Shown: piece by piece, positions 25,439 to 33,191 of the stretch
Position numbering within the stretch: the stretch's first letter is position 1
Layout: each line of letters begins with the position of its first letter
Notes under the pieces: model-generated
The model's database searches: none
Seen by the model: only the letters and a program-made list of their open reading frames with translations
What the model was told of the DNA's origin: nothing
Program-made: the position numbers and the translations under genes
From: 40CM-4-69-5 sp036556905
Lineage (GTDB): Bacteria > Methylomirabilota > Methylomirabilia > Rokubacteriales > CSP1-6
Assembly: GCA_036556905.1 (NCBI GenBank)
Contig: DATBIM010000050.1
Span: 1-64,000 of the forward strand
DNA: 64,000 nucleotides
Direction: 5' to 3'

Positions 25439-26221
25439 ATGAGCGATCTGCTCTACGAGGTGAAGGATCGTATCGCGACCATCACGCTGAACCGGCCGGA
25501 CAAGCTCAACGCCTTTACCGGTCCCATGATCGAGGCCTGGGCTCGCTCGCTGGGCGAAGCCCAGGTCGACAACGCCGTCCACGTCGTGGTCGTCACCGGT
25601 GCCGGCCGCGCCTTCTGCGCTGGCGGCGACGTGGGACGCATGGGTCAGGGAGCGCCCACCCCCCTGGAGCACAAGAACCAGCTCTGGGAAAACATCCACC
25701 GCGTGCCCCGGACTCTGGAAGCGATGGACAAGCCAGTCCTGGCCATGGTGAACGGCCTGGCCGTCGGCGCCGGGATGGGCATGTCCCTCATGTGCGACGT
25801 GCGGGTAGCTTCGGAGGAGGCGCGATTTTCGACGGGCTACGTCAAGGTCGGGCTCGTGCCCGGCGACGGCGACACCTTTTTCCTGCCCCGGCTGGTGGGG
25901 CCGGCCAAAGCCCTGGAGCTCTTGTGGACGGCGGATTTCATCGAGGCCGCCGATGCCCTGCGTCTGGGTATCGTCAATCGGGTGGTCCCCGCGGCGCAGC
26001 TGCACGAGACCACGTATGCGCTGGCGCGGCAGATCGCCGACGGCCCCCAGATCCCGATCCGGATGATCAAGCGCCTCGTCTACCAGAGCCTCCGCCTGGA
26101 TCTGCGCACACACCTCGACCTGGTCTCGTCCCACATGGCGGTGGTGCGGCAAACAATTGACCACGCCGAGGGCGTTGCGGCATTCAAGGAGAAGCGGCCC
26201 CCGCGTTTTCAGGGTCGCTGA
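25439..26221 (+). CDS. enoyl-CoA hydratase/isomerase family protein
   Basis: 260-residue crotonase-fold protein. The first oxyanion-hole segment is GAGRAFCAGGDVGRMG, and the second, NGLAVGAGMGMSLMCDVRVASE, is intact. The catalytic region FSTGYVKVGLVPGDGDTFFLPRLVG has Asp/Gly at the position where classical hydratases often have a second Glu, so isomerase or hydrolase activity is possible. ATG preceded by GCGGAGGCGGG. Co-oriented with the acyl-CoA dehydrogenase, suggesting a small acyl-CoA degradation operon. Confidence 0.87.
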   Translation: MSDLLYEVKDRIATITLNRPDKLNAFTGPMIEAWARSLGEAQVDNAVHVVVVTGAGRAFCAGGDVGRMGQGAPTPLEHKNQLWENIHRVPRTLEAMDKPVLAMVNGLAVGAGMGMSLMCDVRVASEEARFSTGYVKVGLVPGDGDTFFLPRLVGPAKALELLWTADFIEAADALRLGIVNRVVPAAQLHETTYALARQIADGPQIPIRMIKRLVYQSLRLDLRTHLDLVSSHMAVVRQTIDHAEGVAAFKEKRPPRFQGR

Positions 26222-26352
26222 CAACCCTGTCGGCCGGCGATCGTAGCCTGCCAGGCTGACACCTCGTCGGCACAGATCTGCTGCTCAACTAGCTGAAAGG
26301 ACGAGCGCAGATCGCTCGCGGCCCTGGCCCCCCTCTTGCTCTCTCCCATGGC

Positions 26353-26853
26353 GTGGACGTTACCGAAGCTAAGGACCGAATCGCGATGGCCCTGGTGGAA
26401 TCGATCTTCCGCCGGGCCCGCTATCGGGTGACCGCGCTCCTTCCCGAGCGCGCACGATTTCGCTTCGTGCGCGACGACATCGTTCCGCGCCTGAGCATCA
26501 ACGTGCCCGACGCCACGGGCGTGGAACGGGACGTGCCCATGGGCATCGCCTACAAGCCGTTCATCGAAGCGTTCATCGCACTGGAGAACCAGCGACGCGA
26601 TTCCTCGCTGTTCGCGATTGCCCGGCGGCGGTGTCCGACGCTGCTGCTCATCCTGATCACCGATCATCCGGCGCCCGGGCGCTCGTGCTTTCAGGCCATG
26701 GCCCCGGCGGGCCTCGAGGGGCTACGCACCGTCGACCTGCTCACCCTCACTCAGCTGCGCCTGTTCCCCCACAACATCGCCGACCACGAGACGTTGCTGC
26801 GGCGGATCTTCGCGCTGCTCTCCGACGAGCAGGTCGTCACTCGAGTCGGGTAG
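26353..26853 (+). CDS. hypothetical protein, nuclease-like or regulatory, unrecognised
   Basis: 166 residues from GTG 26353. Sequence MDVTEAKDRIAMALVESIFRRARYRV, then VPRLSINVPDATGVERDVPMGIAYKPFIEAFIALENQRRD, then a buried strand CPTLLLILITDHPAPG. The alternation of strands and helices looks like a compact alpha/beta domain, but no catalytic motif is certain. Flanked by enoyl-CoA hydratase and a convergent VIT transporter. The 131 bases before it contain nothing recognisable. Function unknown. Confidence 0.55.
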   Translation: MDVTEAKDRIAMALVESIFRRARYRVTALLPERARFRFVRDDIVPRLSINVPDATGVERDVPMGIAYKPFIEAFIALENQRRDSSLFAIARRRCPTLLLILITDHPAPGRSCFQAMAPAGLEGLRTVDLLTLTQLRLFPHNIADHETLLRRIFALLSDEQVVTRVG

Positions 26854-26880
26854 CGCGTCTGGCCGCTCGGGGGGCCGACC

Positions 26881-27573
26881 TCAGGTGATGGCCTGGGCGA
26901 TGAGAAAGGCCACGCCGGCAGCGAGGCCGCCGATGAGCGCCGTCTGCAGCGCGCTGCGCCCGGGCGGGGCGCCGGTGAAGCGTCCCTTCACGTAACCAAA
27001 GACGAGCAGGGCGACGAGCGTGACCGCCGACGAGACAATCAGCGCCGTGGTCGCGCGCGGAATCAGCATGTACGGCCAGAGCGGGATGAGGCCTCCCAGG
27101 ACGTAGGCCCCACCGATGGTGATGGCGCTGCGCAACGCGCGCCGAGGATCCGGGCGCTCCAGGCCGAGCTCGAAGCGCATCATGAAGTCGACCCAGCCCT
27201 CAAGGTTGCGCTGCAAGGCCTCCACCAGCGGGGCCGCGGCCTCCGCCTTCACCCCGTAGCCCTCCAGCACTTCGAACACCTCGGTGGCCTCGGCCTGGGG
27301 CTTCTCCCGGACCTCGCGCTGTTCGCGCCGGCGCTCGCTGGCGTAGTGCTCGGCGTCGCTCCGGGCTGCCAGGTAGCCTCCCAAGCCCATGGCGATGGCG
27401 CCGGCCCCGATCTCGGCGAGCCCGGCCACCACGATGATCCAGGTCGCGTCGATGGCGCCGGTGAGCCCGGCGGCCAGGGCGAAGGGCACGGTCAACCCAT
27501 CGGCCATGCCGAGCACGAGGTCGCGCACGGCCCGGTTCCCGGTGAAATGCCGCTCGGGATGGACCAGTGTCAT
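26881..27573 (-). CDS. VIT1/CCC1-family Fe2+/Mn2+ transporter
   Basis: 230 residues. The N-terminal pair of helices carries the family signature RDLVLGMADGLTVPFALAAGLTG, followed by GLAEIGAGAIAMGLGGYLAARSDAEHY with the conserved acidic/Gly face, a charged cytosolic metal-binding region (EREQREVREKPQAEATEV) and three further helices. Members move Fe2+ or Mn2+ out of the cytosol or into stores. Its start overlaps the gamma-carbonic-anhydrase stop (ATGA). Confidence 0.85.
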   Translation of the reverse strand: MTLVHPERHFTGNRAVRDLVLGMADGLTVPFALAAGLTGAIDATWIIVVAGLAEIGAGAIAMGLGGYLAARSDAEHYASERRREQREVREKPQAEATEVFEVLEGYGVKAEAAAPLVEALQRNLEGWVDFMMRFELGLERPDPRRALRSAITIGGAYVLGGLIPLWPYMLIPRATTALIVSSAVTLVALLVFGYVKGRFTGAPPGRSALQTALIGGLAAGVAFLIAQAIT

Positions 27574-28100
27574 GCGTCGACCGGACTGACGCCGATCTTG
27601 TGGCGCTGGGCCAACGCCTGGTAGCCGCTGGGGTTGGCCCGCACCCAGAATTCGGCCGGCGTTCCAGCCAGCGGTCCCTTGACCCGCGCCGGCGCGCCCA
27701 CGGCCAGGACACCGGCGGGGATAGCGGTGCCCGGCGTCACCAGCGCCCCGGCCGCCACCATGGCTCGCGCGCCGATACGCGCGCCGTCCAGGACCGTAGC
27801 TCCGTTGCCGACCAGGGCCTCTTCCTCCAGCACGGCGCCGTGGACGACGCAGGTGTGGCCGATCGTCGCGCCGGCCCCGATCTCCACCGGATGCATGGGC
27901 GTCACGTGCACGACCGCACAGTCCTGGACGTTGGCGCCGCGCCGGATCACCACCGGTCCGAAGTCGGCGCGGACGACGGCGTTATACCACACCGACGCAT
28001 TTTCCTCGACGGTCACGTCGCCGATCAACACGGCCGTCGGCGCGATGAAGGCGGAGGCGTGCACCGTGGGGCGTTTTCCCTCGAAGCTGAACAGTGGCAT
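27570..28100 (-). CDS. gamma-carbonic anhydrase family protein
   Basis: 176 residues forming a left-handed beta-helix of hexapeptide repeats. The zinc triad His65 (VVHVTP), His82 and His87 (GHTCVVHGA) is present. Family members are carbonic anhydrases or acyl/carnitine-related proteins of unknown activity (YrdA, PaaY). First gene of a two-gene minus-strand unit with the VIT transporter. Divergent from the polyketide synthase gene with a 56-base shared upstream region. Confidence 0.87.
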   Translation of the reverse strand: MPLFSFEGKRPTVHASAFIAPTAVLIGDVTVEENASVWYNAVVRADFGPVVIRRGANVQDCAVVHVTPMHPVEIGAGATIGHTCVVHGAVLEEEALVGNGATVLDGARIGARAMVAAGALVTPGTAIPAGVLAVGAPARVKGPLAGTPAEFWVRANPSGYQALAQRHKIGVSPVDA

Positions 28101-28156
28101 AGGGCGGGCCCTCGCAGTATCCTCGGGTTCGTCGACCCAATCTTACGCGAACCCTC

Positions 28157-29200
28157 ATGTCGATAGAGACGCCGATTCGGTACCCTCGGATAGCCGCGGT
28201 GGCCACCGCCTCGCCACCCCATCGCTTCAGCCAGGCCGACCTGCTGGCGCTGGCTGGCTACGGCGACTCCCAGCGTCGAGGCTTCTTCGAGCGCAGCGAC
28301 ATCGAGAGCCGCTTCCTCTGCATCGACCCCACACGTTTCCATCCTCCCGAGAGCGTGGACGAGATGCAGGCCCGGTTCAGCGAGGGAGCGCTGACGCTGG
28401 GGGAGGCAGCGGCGCGGCAGGGCCTGGCCCGGGCTGGCTGGATCGCCCCGGACCTCGACTTCCTCGTCACCACCACGTGTACCGGGCGTCTGACCCCGAG
28501 CCTGGACGCCCACCTGATCGCCCGCCTGGGCTGCCGACCCGATATCCAGCGGGCGCACATCGGCGACACCGGCTGCGCGTCAGCCATGGTGGCGCTGCAG
28601 CAGGCGTGGAATCACCTGCGGGCCTTCCCCACTCACCGGGCGCTGGTGATCGCCGTAGAGATCTGCTCGGCGGCGTACTACCTGGACCATCGCCTGGAAT
28701 CCGCGGTGGCCCACGCGATCTTCGCGGATGGGGCCGGCGCCGTGGCCCTGTCCCTCGAGGGATCGGGGCCGGCCATCGTGGCCCATCGGACACTGTTCCG
28801 CTCCGAGCACCTCGACGCCATGGGCTTCGAGTACCCGGGCGGGCGCCCTCGCGTGGTCCTCTCCAAGGACGTGCGGCGGATCGGACCCGCCATGCTGAAG
28901 GAGATGGCCCAGGTGCTGATGGACGCACAGGGGCTCAAGCGAGAGGACATTCGTCACTGGGTGCTGCATTCGGCGGGCCGCCGGGTGCTCGAGCGGGCGG
29001 CCGGCCTGCTCGGTCTGGGCGATGCGGAGATGGCGCACGCCCGCGCGGTGCTGCGCACGCACGGAAACATGTCCTCGGCAACGATCCTCTTCGTGCTCCA
29101 GCGGACGTTGCAGGCCGGATCCCCGATGCCGGGCGAGTGGGGCCTCATGATCGGGCTCGGCCCCGGCTTCGCGGCCGAGGGCGCCCTGCTCTGCTGGTGA
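28157..29200 (+). CDS. type III polyketide synthase (chalcone/stilbene synthase family)
   Basis: 347 residues, thiolase fold. The catalytic triad is complete: Cys140 (GDTGCASAM), His271 (WVLHSAG) and Asn304 (THGNMSSATI). Such enzymes extend an acyl-CoA or other starter with malonyl-CoA and cyclise it to pyrones, resorcinols or phloroglucinols. The usual HPGG is HSAG here, a departure shared with only part of the family. It heads a tight four-gene operon with a methyltransferase, an FAD oxidoreductase and an RraA-like protein, so the polyketide is probably methylated and oxidised. Starter and product unknown. Confidence 0.9.
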   Translation: MSIETPIRYPRIAAVATASPPHRFSQADLLALAGYGDSQRRGFFERSDIESRFLCIDPTRFHPPESVDEMQARFSEGALTLGEAAARQGLARAGWIAPDLDFLVTTTCTGRLTPSLDAHLIARLGCRPDIQRAHIGDTGCASAMVALQQAWNHLRAFPTHRALVIAVEICSAAYYLDHRLESAVAHAIFADGAGAVALSLEGSGPAIVAHRTLFRSEHLDAMGFEYPGGRPRVVLSKDVRRIGPAMLKEMAQVLMDAQGLKREDIRHWVLHSAGRRVLERAAGLLGLGDAEMAHARAVLRTHGNMSSATILFVLQRTLQAGSPMPGEWGLMIGLGPGFAAEGALLCW

Positions 29201-29204
29201 GGTG

Positions 29205-29879
29205 ATGCTGCCCCGCGCGGAAGGCGCGCGCGAATACCTGGACGGACCCGTCCCCGGGGTCGACCGCGAGGCCTCGCTGGCCGATATCCATCGCCTCAAC
29301 GCCTGGTTCGGCGGCTACCGGCTCAGCGAACGAGCGATCGAGCGGCTGATGCGGGCGGCGCTGCGGGACGCCGCCTTGTGCATCGTGGACGTCGGGGGCG
29401 CTCGGGGCGACCTGGCTGCACGGCTGATGGCCCGGGCGCGCCGGCGGGGTCGCCGCCTGGTCGTGATCGTGGTCGACCGCGACGGCGCCGTGCGGCCCCG
29501 GCCGGGTGTGGTCGTGGTGCGGGCCGACGCCACCGCGCTGCCCTTTCGACCCGGCGCGGCCGACGTCGTGACGGCTTCGCTGCTGCTCCATCACCTCGAG
29601 CCCCCCGCCGCAGTCCGGAGCCTGGTCGAGATGCGGGCGACCGCCCGCCGGGGCGTCGTCATCAATGATCTGCTCCGGAGCCGGCTCACGCTCGCTCTCG
29701 TGTGGCTCGTCACCCGGCTGTTCACGCGCCATCGGTTCGCGCGTCACGACGGGCCCCTCTCGGTGCGCCGCGCCTACTCGCCCGCCGAGCTGTCCGCGCT
29801 TGCCGCGCGGGCTGGTCTGGCGCGCTTCGATGTGCGGCGCCACCCGTGGCTGGGGCGGATCGTAGCCGTGGCCGAATGA
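29205..29879 (+). CDS. class I SAM-dependent methyltransferase
   Basis: About 224 residues. SAM motif I is IVDVGGARGDLAARL (near residue 60), motif II holds the acidic VVDRDG, and motif IV lies in ADVVTASLLLHHLEPPAAVRSL. A central hydrophobic stretch (LTLALVWLVTRLF) suggests membrane or lipid association. ATG 29205 or GTG 29202; 4 bases after the PKS stop. Context suggests O- or C-methylation of the type III PKS product. Confidence 0.82.
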   Translation: MLPRAEGAREYLDGPVPGVDREASLADIHRLNAWFGGYRLSERAIERLMRAALRDAALCIVDVGGARGDLAARLMARARRRGRRLVVIVVDRDGAVRPRPGVVVVRADATALPFRPGAADVVTASLLLHHLEPPAAVRSLVEMRATARRGVVINDLLRSRLTLALVWLVTRLFTRHRFARHDGPLSVRRAYSPAELSALAARAGLARFDVRRHPWLGRIVAVAE

Positions 29880-31075
29880 CGGCGCGCGCCGATGTCGTCG
29901 TCGTGGGAGCCGGGCCGGCCGGCGCCGCCACCGCCATCCTGCTCGCCGAGCGTGGCCTGGAGGTCGTGGTGCTCGATCGGGCTCGTTTCCCTCGGCCCAA
30001 GCTCTGCGGCGAGTATCTAAGTCCGGAGGCCACGCGGCTCCTCGACCGTCTCGGCGTGCTCAAGGCGGTGGATGCTGCCGGCGCCGCCCCTCTCCGGGGA
30101 ATGCGCATCACCGCCCCCGACGGCACGGTCGTGGGGGGCAGGTACCGTCCGGTCGGTTCCTGGCGGCCCTATCGTGATCACGCCCTCGGGGTCAGTCGCG
30201 CCACCCTCGACGCGGTGCTGGTGGATCGTCTGCGAAGCTTGCCCGTGGATTTCCGCGAACAGACGCGCGTCACCGAGCTGCGGTGGGAGGGCCAGCAGAT
30301 CGTGGGCGTCAACACCGTCGATGCGTCGGGCCGGGCCCAGCCCGTTCGGGCCCGGCTGGTGATCGGCGCCGATGGTCGAAGCTCGGTGGTGGCTCACCAG
30401 CTCGGCTGTCGCCGACCCCACCGCCTCCGTCGCATGGCGCTGGTGACCTATGTGCGGTCCATCGCCGGCTGCCGGGACGTCGGCGAGATCTTCGTCGACC
30501 CGCCGGACTACGCGATCCTCAACCCCCTGGCCCCCGATCGCGTGAACATGAGCCTGGTGGTGCCACTCGACCACGTGGCGCCCTGGAGCGACCGGCTAGA
30601 GGTGTTCTTCGACGCCCGGGTCAAACAGCTCCGCCACCTGGCCCGGCGCATCGCCGGCGCCGAGCGGATCACGCCCGTGCAGGCGATGGGGCCGCTGGCC
30701 TACACGGTGAGGCCGCCGGTGCAGGGCGGCGTGCTGCTGGTGGGTGATGCCGCGGGGTTTTACGACCCGCTCACCGGGGAGGGCGTGTTCAGCGCGTTGC
30801 GGGGGGCCGAACTGATCGCGGAGACGGCCACCCGCGCCTTCCACGCCGGCGACTGGTCGTGGGTCACGCTCGCCAGCTACGAGCGCGCCCGTCGCGCGGT
30901 GTTCGCCGGCAAGGAGCGCTTCACCCGTGCACTCCAGTTCGTGGTGCGACGGCGCCGGCTGGCCGATCTGACCGCCCACCTCCTGGCGCGGCATCCCGCC
31001 CGCGTCGACCTTCTCCTCGGCGTGGCCGGCGACTACGTGCCGCCGCGCGCGCTCCTGGGCGCCGATCGAGCATGA
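29876..31075 (+). CDS. FAD-dependent oxidoreductase, geranylgeranyl reductase/hydroxylase type
   Basis: 399 residues. FAD motif VVVGAGPAGAATAILLAERG at the N-terminus, CGEYLSPEATRLL typical of GGR/UbiH-like flavoproteins, ADGRSSVVAHQLG, and GDAAGFYDPLTGEGVFSALRGAELIAE near the C-terminus. It could hydroxylate an aromatic ring or reduce a double bond in the polyketide. ATG overlaps the methyltransferase stop, and the RraA-like gene overlaps its own stop, so all are co-translated. Confidence 0.85.
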   Translation: MTARADVVVVGAGPAGAATAILLAERGLEVVVLDRARFPRPKLCGEYLSPEATRLLDRLGVLKAVDAAGAAPLRGMRITAPDGTVVGGRYRPVGSWRPYRDHALGVSRATLDAVLVDRLRSLPVDFREQTRVTELRWEGQQIVGVNTVDASGRAQPVRARLVIGADGRSSVVAHQLGCRRPHRLRRMALVTYVRSIAGCRDVGEIFVDPPDYAILNPLAPDRVNMSLVVPLDHVAPWSDRLEVFFDARVKQLRHLARRIAGAERITPVQAMGPLAYTVRPPVQGGVLLVGDAAGFYDPLTGEGVFSALRGAELIAETATRAFHAGDWSWVTLASYERARRAVFAGKERFTRALQFVVRRRRLADLTAHLLARHPARVDLLLGVAGDYVPPRALLGADRA

Positions 31076-31737
31076 CGACCCGCGCCGACCCCCTGCCTCG
31101 TCGGTTCGCCAGGCTCTCCACGGCCGCCGTCACCGACGTGATGGATGAGATGGGTCTGCAACGCCAGACGTTGCCCTCGGCGATCCAGCCGCTGACTCCC
31201 GACATGCGCGTGGCCGGCTACGCCTTCACAGTCCGGGGCCGGGCCCGGCGCGGGAGTCCGCGCGAGCGCGACGCCACGCTGCGACGCTTCCTCGAAATGT
31301 TGACCGCGGTGCCCGCCGACTCGGTGCTGGTGCTGGCCAGCAATGACAGTTCCGCGGCCCACTTCGGCGAGCTGTCGGCGGCGTGGCTCCGCAGCCGGCG
31401 AGTGCGTGGTGTCGTCATCGACGGGGCCACCCGGGACAGCGCGATGATCAGTCGGCTGGGTTTTCCCACCTTCGTCCGCTATCGAACGCCTCAGGACTCG
31501 GTGCCGCGCTGGCGCGTCAGCGACTGGGGGTTGCCCGTCGTCATCGGAGGCGTCCGGGTGACGCTCGGCGACGTCATCGTGGCGGACCTCGACGGCGTCG
31601 TCATCGTCCCCCGACGCGCCGCCCACGAGGTGCTGGTCCGCTGCGAGCGCCTGGTGAACACGGAGCATCGGGTGCGGGCGGCGCTCCGACGGGGGATGTC
31701 CCCGCTCGACGCCTACAAGAAGTTCGGCAGCTTCTGA
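31072..31737 (+). CDS. RraA-family protein (HMG/CHA aldolase-like)
   Basis: 221 residues. RraA/DlpA motifs: LSTAAVTDVMDEMG at the N-terminus, RGVVIDGATRD around the metal/substrate site, and DLDGVVIVPRRAAHEVL near the C-terminus. Members are class II aldolases for 4-hydroxy-4-methyl-2-oxoglutarate or regulators of RNase E. Its place as the last gene of a polyketide operon is unusual; an aldolase or decarboxylase role in tailoring is speculative. Start overlaps the FAD gene (ATGA). Confidence 0.8.
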   Translation: MTTRADPLPRRFARLSTAAVTDVMDEMGLQRQTLPSAIQPLTPDMRVAGYAFTVRGRARRGSPRERDATLRRFLEMLTAVPADSVLVLASNDSSAAHFGELSAAWLRSRRVRGVVIDGATRDSAMISRLGFPTFVRYRTPQDSVPRWRVSDWGLPVVIGGVRVTLGDVIVADLDGVVIVPRRAAHEVLVRCERLVNTEHRVRAALRRGMSPLDAYKKFGSF

Positions 31738-31749
31738 GGTGAAGGGTCG

Positions 31750-33093
31750 CTACCGGGGTTTGGCAGGGACACGGCCGCCGGCGCTGGCCAGCGGTCCCTC
31801 GATCCGGTCGCGGACCCACTTGCCGTCCCACCACTCGAGCGGCGTCACCGAGACCCCCTGGATCAGGACCTCGTAGTGCAGGTGATCACCGGTGGCCAGG
31901 CCCGTGGTGCCGGTGCGACCGATCTCCTGTCCTCGGCTCACATGGTCGCCGACCTTCACGCGGATCCCCGAGAGGTGGCCGTAGAGCGTCATGAGCCCCA
32001 GGCCGTGGTCGATGATGATCGTGTTGCCATAGATGGTGAGCGGACCGGCGAAGACAACCGCGCCGTTGTTGGCGGCGGGCACCGGGGCCTGTTTGGTGGA
32101 GGCCAGGTCATAGCCGAAGTGAATCTGGGTGTCGATGTCGCGCCCCTGATAACGGTAGGTGCGGGTCTCGGCAAAGTTCGAGAAGACCTTGGTGTTCTTC
32201 GGTTGCACGAAGGCGCCGTCCCAGAGGGGCCGGTCGGCGGTCTTCGCGGCCAGCCGTCGCTTCTCCTCCTCGGCCTGGCGACGCTGGTCGCGATTGATCG
32301 TCAGGAAGCCCTCCACCAGGGCCCGCCCGGGCGGGTGCTGGGGCAGAAGCTCCGCGACCTTCACCTGCAGCAAGGCATCCGTCACCTCGATCGTGTCGCG
32401 GCGGAAACGCCGCGGCAGCACCTCGATTCCGACGCCGCGGGTCGCCGTGTTGCCGGCCTCATCCTGAGCGTTGACGGTCAGGGCGCTGCCCCGCGTGAAG
32501 TCATGGGGCAAGGCAAAGAGTCCGACCCGGAGGCCGCCACTCCCGAAGGCGAAGGTGGGAAAGCTCAGTGTCGCCACCCGGGTCTCGGCCCGGGTGGCAT
32601 CACCAGCCCGTAGCACCACCAGCCCCGCGCCGCCCGGCGCCACATAGGGCGTGGCCGCCACGACCTCGAGCCGGGGCGGCGTGAAGTCGACGGCGATGGG
32701 GAAACTGGCGGCCGCGCGCTGGGCGCGGCCGAACGGCCGCCAGAAATCATCGGCGGCCCACACCTCCAGGGTGCCGGCACCCTCCCGGATACCACCGTCC
32801 GGTGTGAGCGTGGCCACGACCTCGACCCGTGACGTCGGGCGGCCCTCGTAGCGACCGACGACGGTGACGGCCTCGCCCTGCACAACCCGAACCTCGGCGC
32901 GGGAGACGTTACCGCGCGCCGCCTCCACGACCAGGGTCACCGGCATGCGCGACCCGATCGCCCGCTTCGGCGCGCCGGTCACCTGGACGCCGGGAACGGA
33001 CTGCCGCCAGGTGAGGTATGCGACGCTGCCGCCGATGACGATCAGAAGGAATACGACGATCAATGAGAGCTTCAAGCGAGACCGCCGAGGCAC
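31750..33093 (-). CDS. M23-family peptidoglycan endopeptidase, membrane anchored
   Basis: 447 residues from GTG 33093. An N-terminal membrane helix (LSLIVVFLLIVIGGSVAYL) is followed by beta-rich Ig-like segments (about 40-240) and a C-terminal LytM domain with the zinc site IHFGYDLAS and DHLHYEVLIQG. It should cut cell-wall cross-links in the periplasm or regulate amidases. GTG is preceded at 6 bases by a -10 TATGAT, so the mRNA may be leaderless. An upstream extension to 33162 is open but lacks homology. Confidence 0.88.
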   Translation of the reverse strand: MPRRSRLKLSLIVVFLLIVIGGSVAYLTWRQSVPGVQVTGAPKRAIGSRMPVTLVVEAARGNVSRAEVRVVQGEAVTVVGRYEGRPTSRVEVVATLTPDGGIREGAGTLEVWAADDFWRPFGRAQRAAASFPIAVDFTPPRLEVVAATPYVAPGGAGLVVLRAGDATRAETRVATLSFPTFAFGSGGLRVGLFALPHDFTRGSALTVNAQDEAGNTATRGVGIEVLPRRFRRDTIEVTDALLQVKVAELLPQHPPGRALVEGFLTINRDQRRQAEEEKRRLAAKTADRPLWDGAFVQPKNTKVFSNFAETRTYRYQGRDIDTQIHFGYDLASTKQAPVPAANNGAVVFAGPLTIYGNTIIIDHGLGLMTLYGHLSGIRVKVGDHVSRGQEIGRTGTTGLATGDHLHYEVLIQGVSVTPLEWWDGKWVRDRIEGPLASAGGRVPAKPR

Positions 33094-33099
33094 GAACGC

Positions 33100-33105
33100 A
33101 TCATA
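33100..33105 (-). promoter_or_regulatory. -10 hexamer TATGAT for the M23 peptidase gene
   Basis: Read on the minus strand, TATGAT is followed by GCGTTC and then the GTG start at 33093. No Shine-Dalgarno sequence is possible in 6 bases. The -35 is weak. Confidence 0.45.
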
Positions 33106-33155
33106 GCACGCTGCTACGCTGGCGCCGTTGCAGTAGCATCGCACCGGCTCGTTGC

Positions 33156-33185
33156 TTGACACTGCTGCCGACCGTTGGCTAGAGT
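33156..33185 (+). promoter_or_regulatory. sigma70-type promoter for the nuoLMN run, likely leaderless
   Basis: TTGACA (33156-33161, perfect -35), 18-base spacer, TAGAGT -10 (33180-33185). The GTG of nuoL is 7 bases beyond the -10 end, so initiation would fall on the start codon. No Shine-Dalgarno sequence is visible. Confidence 0.7.
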
Positions 33186-33191
33186 GACGCG

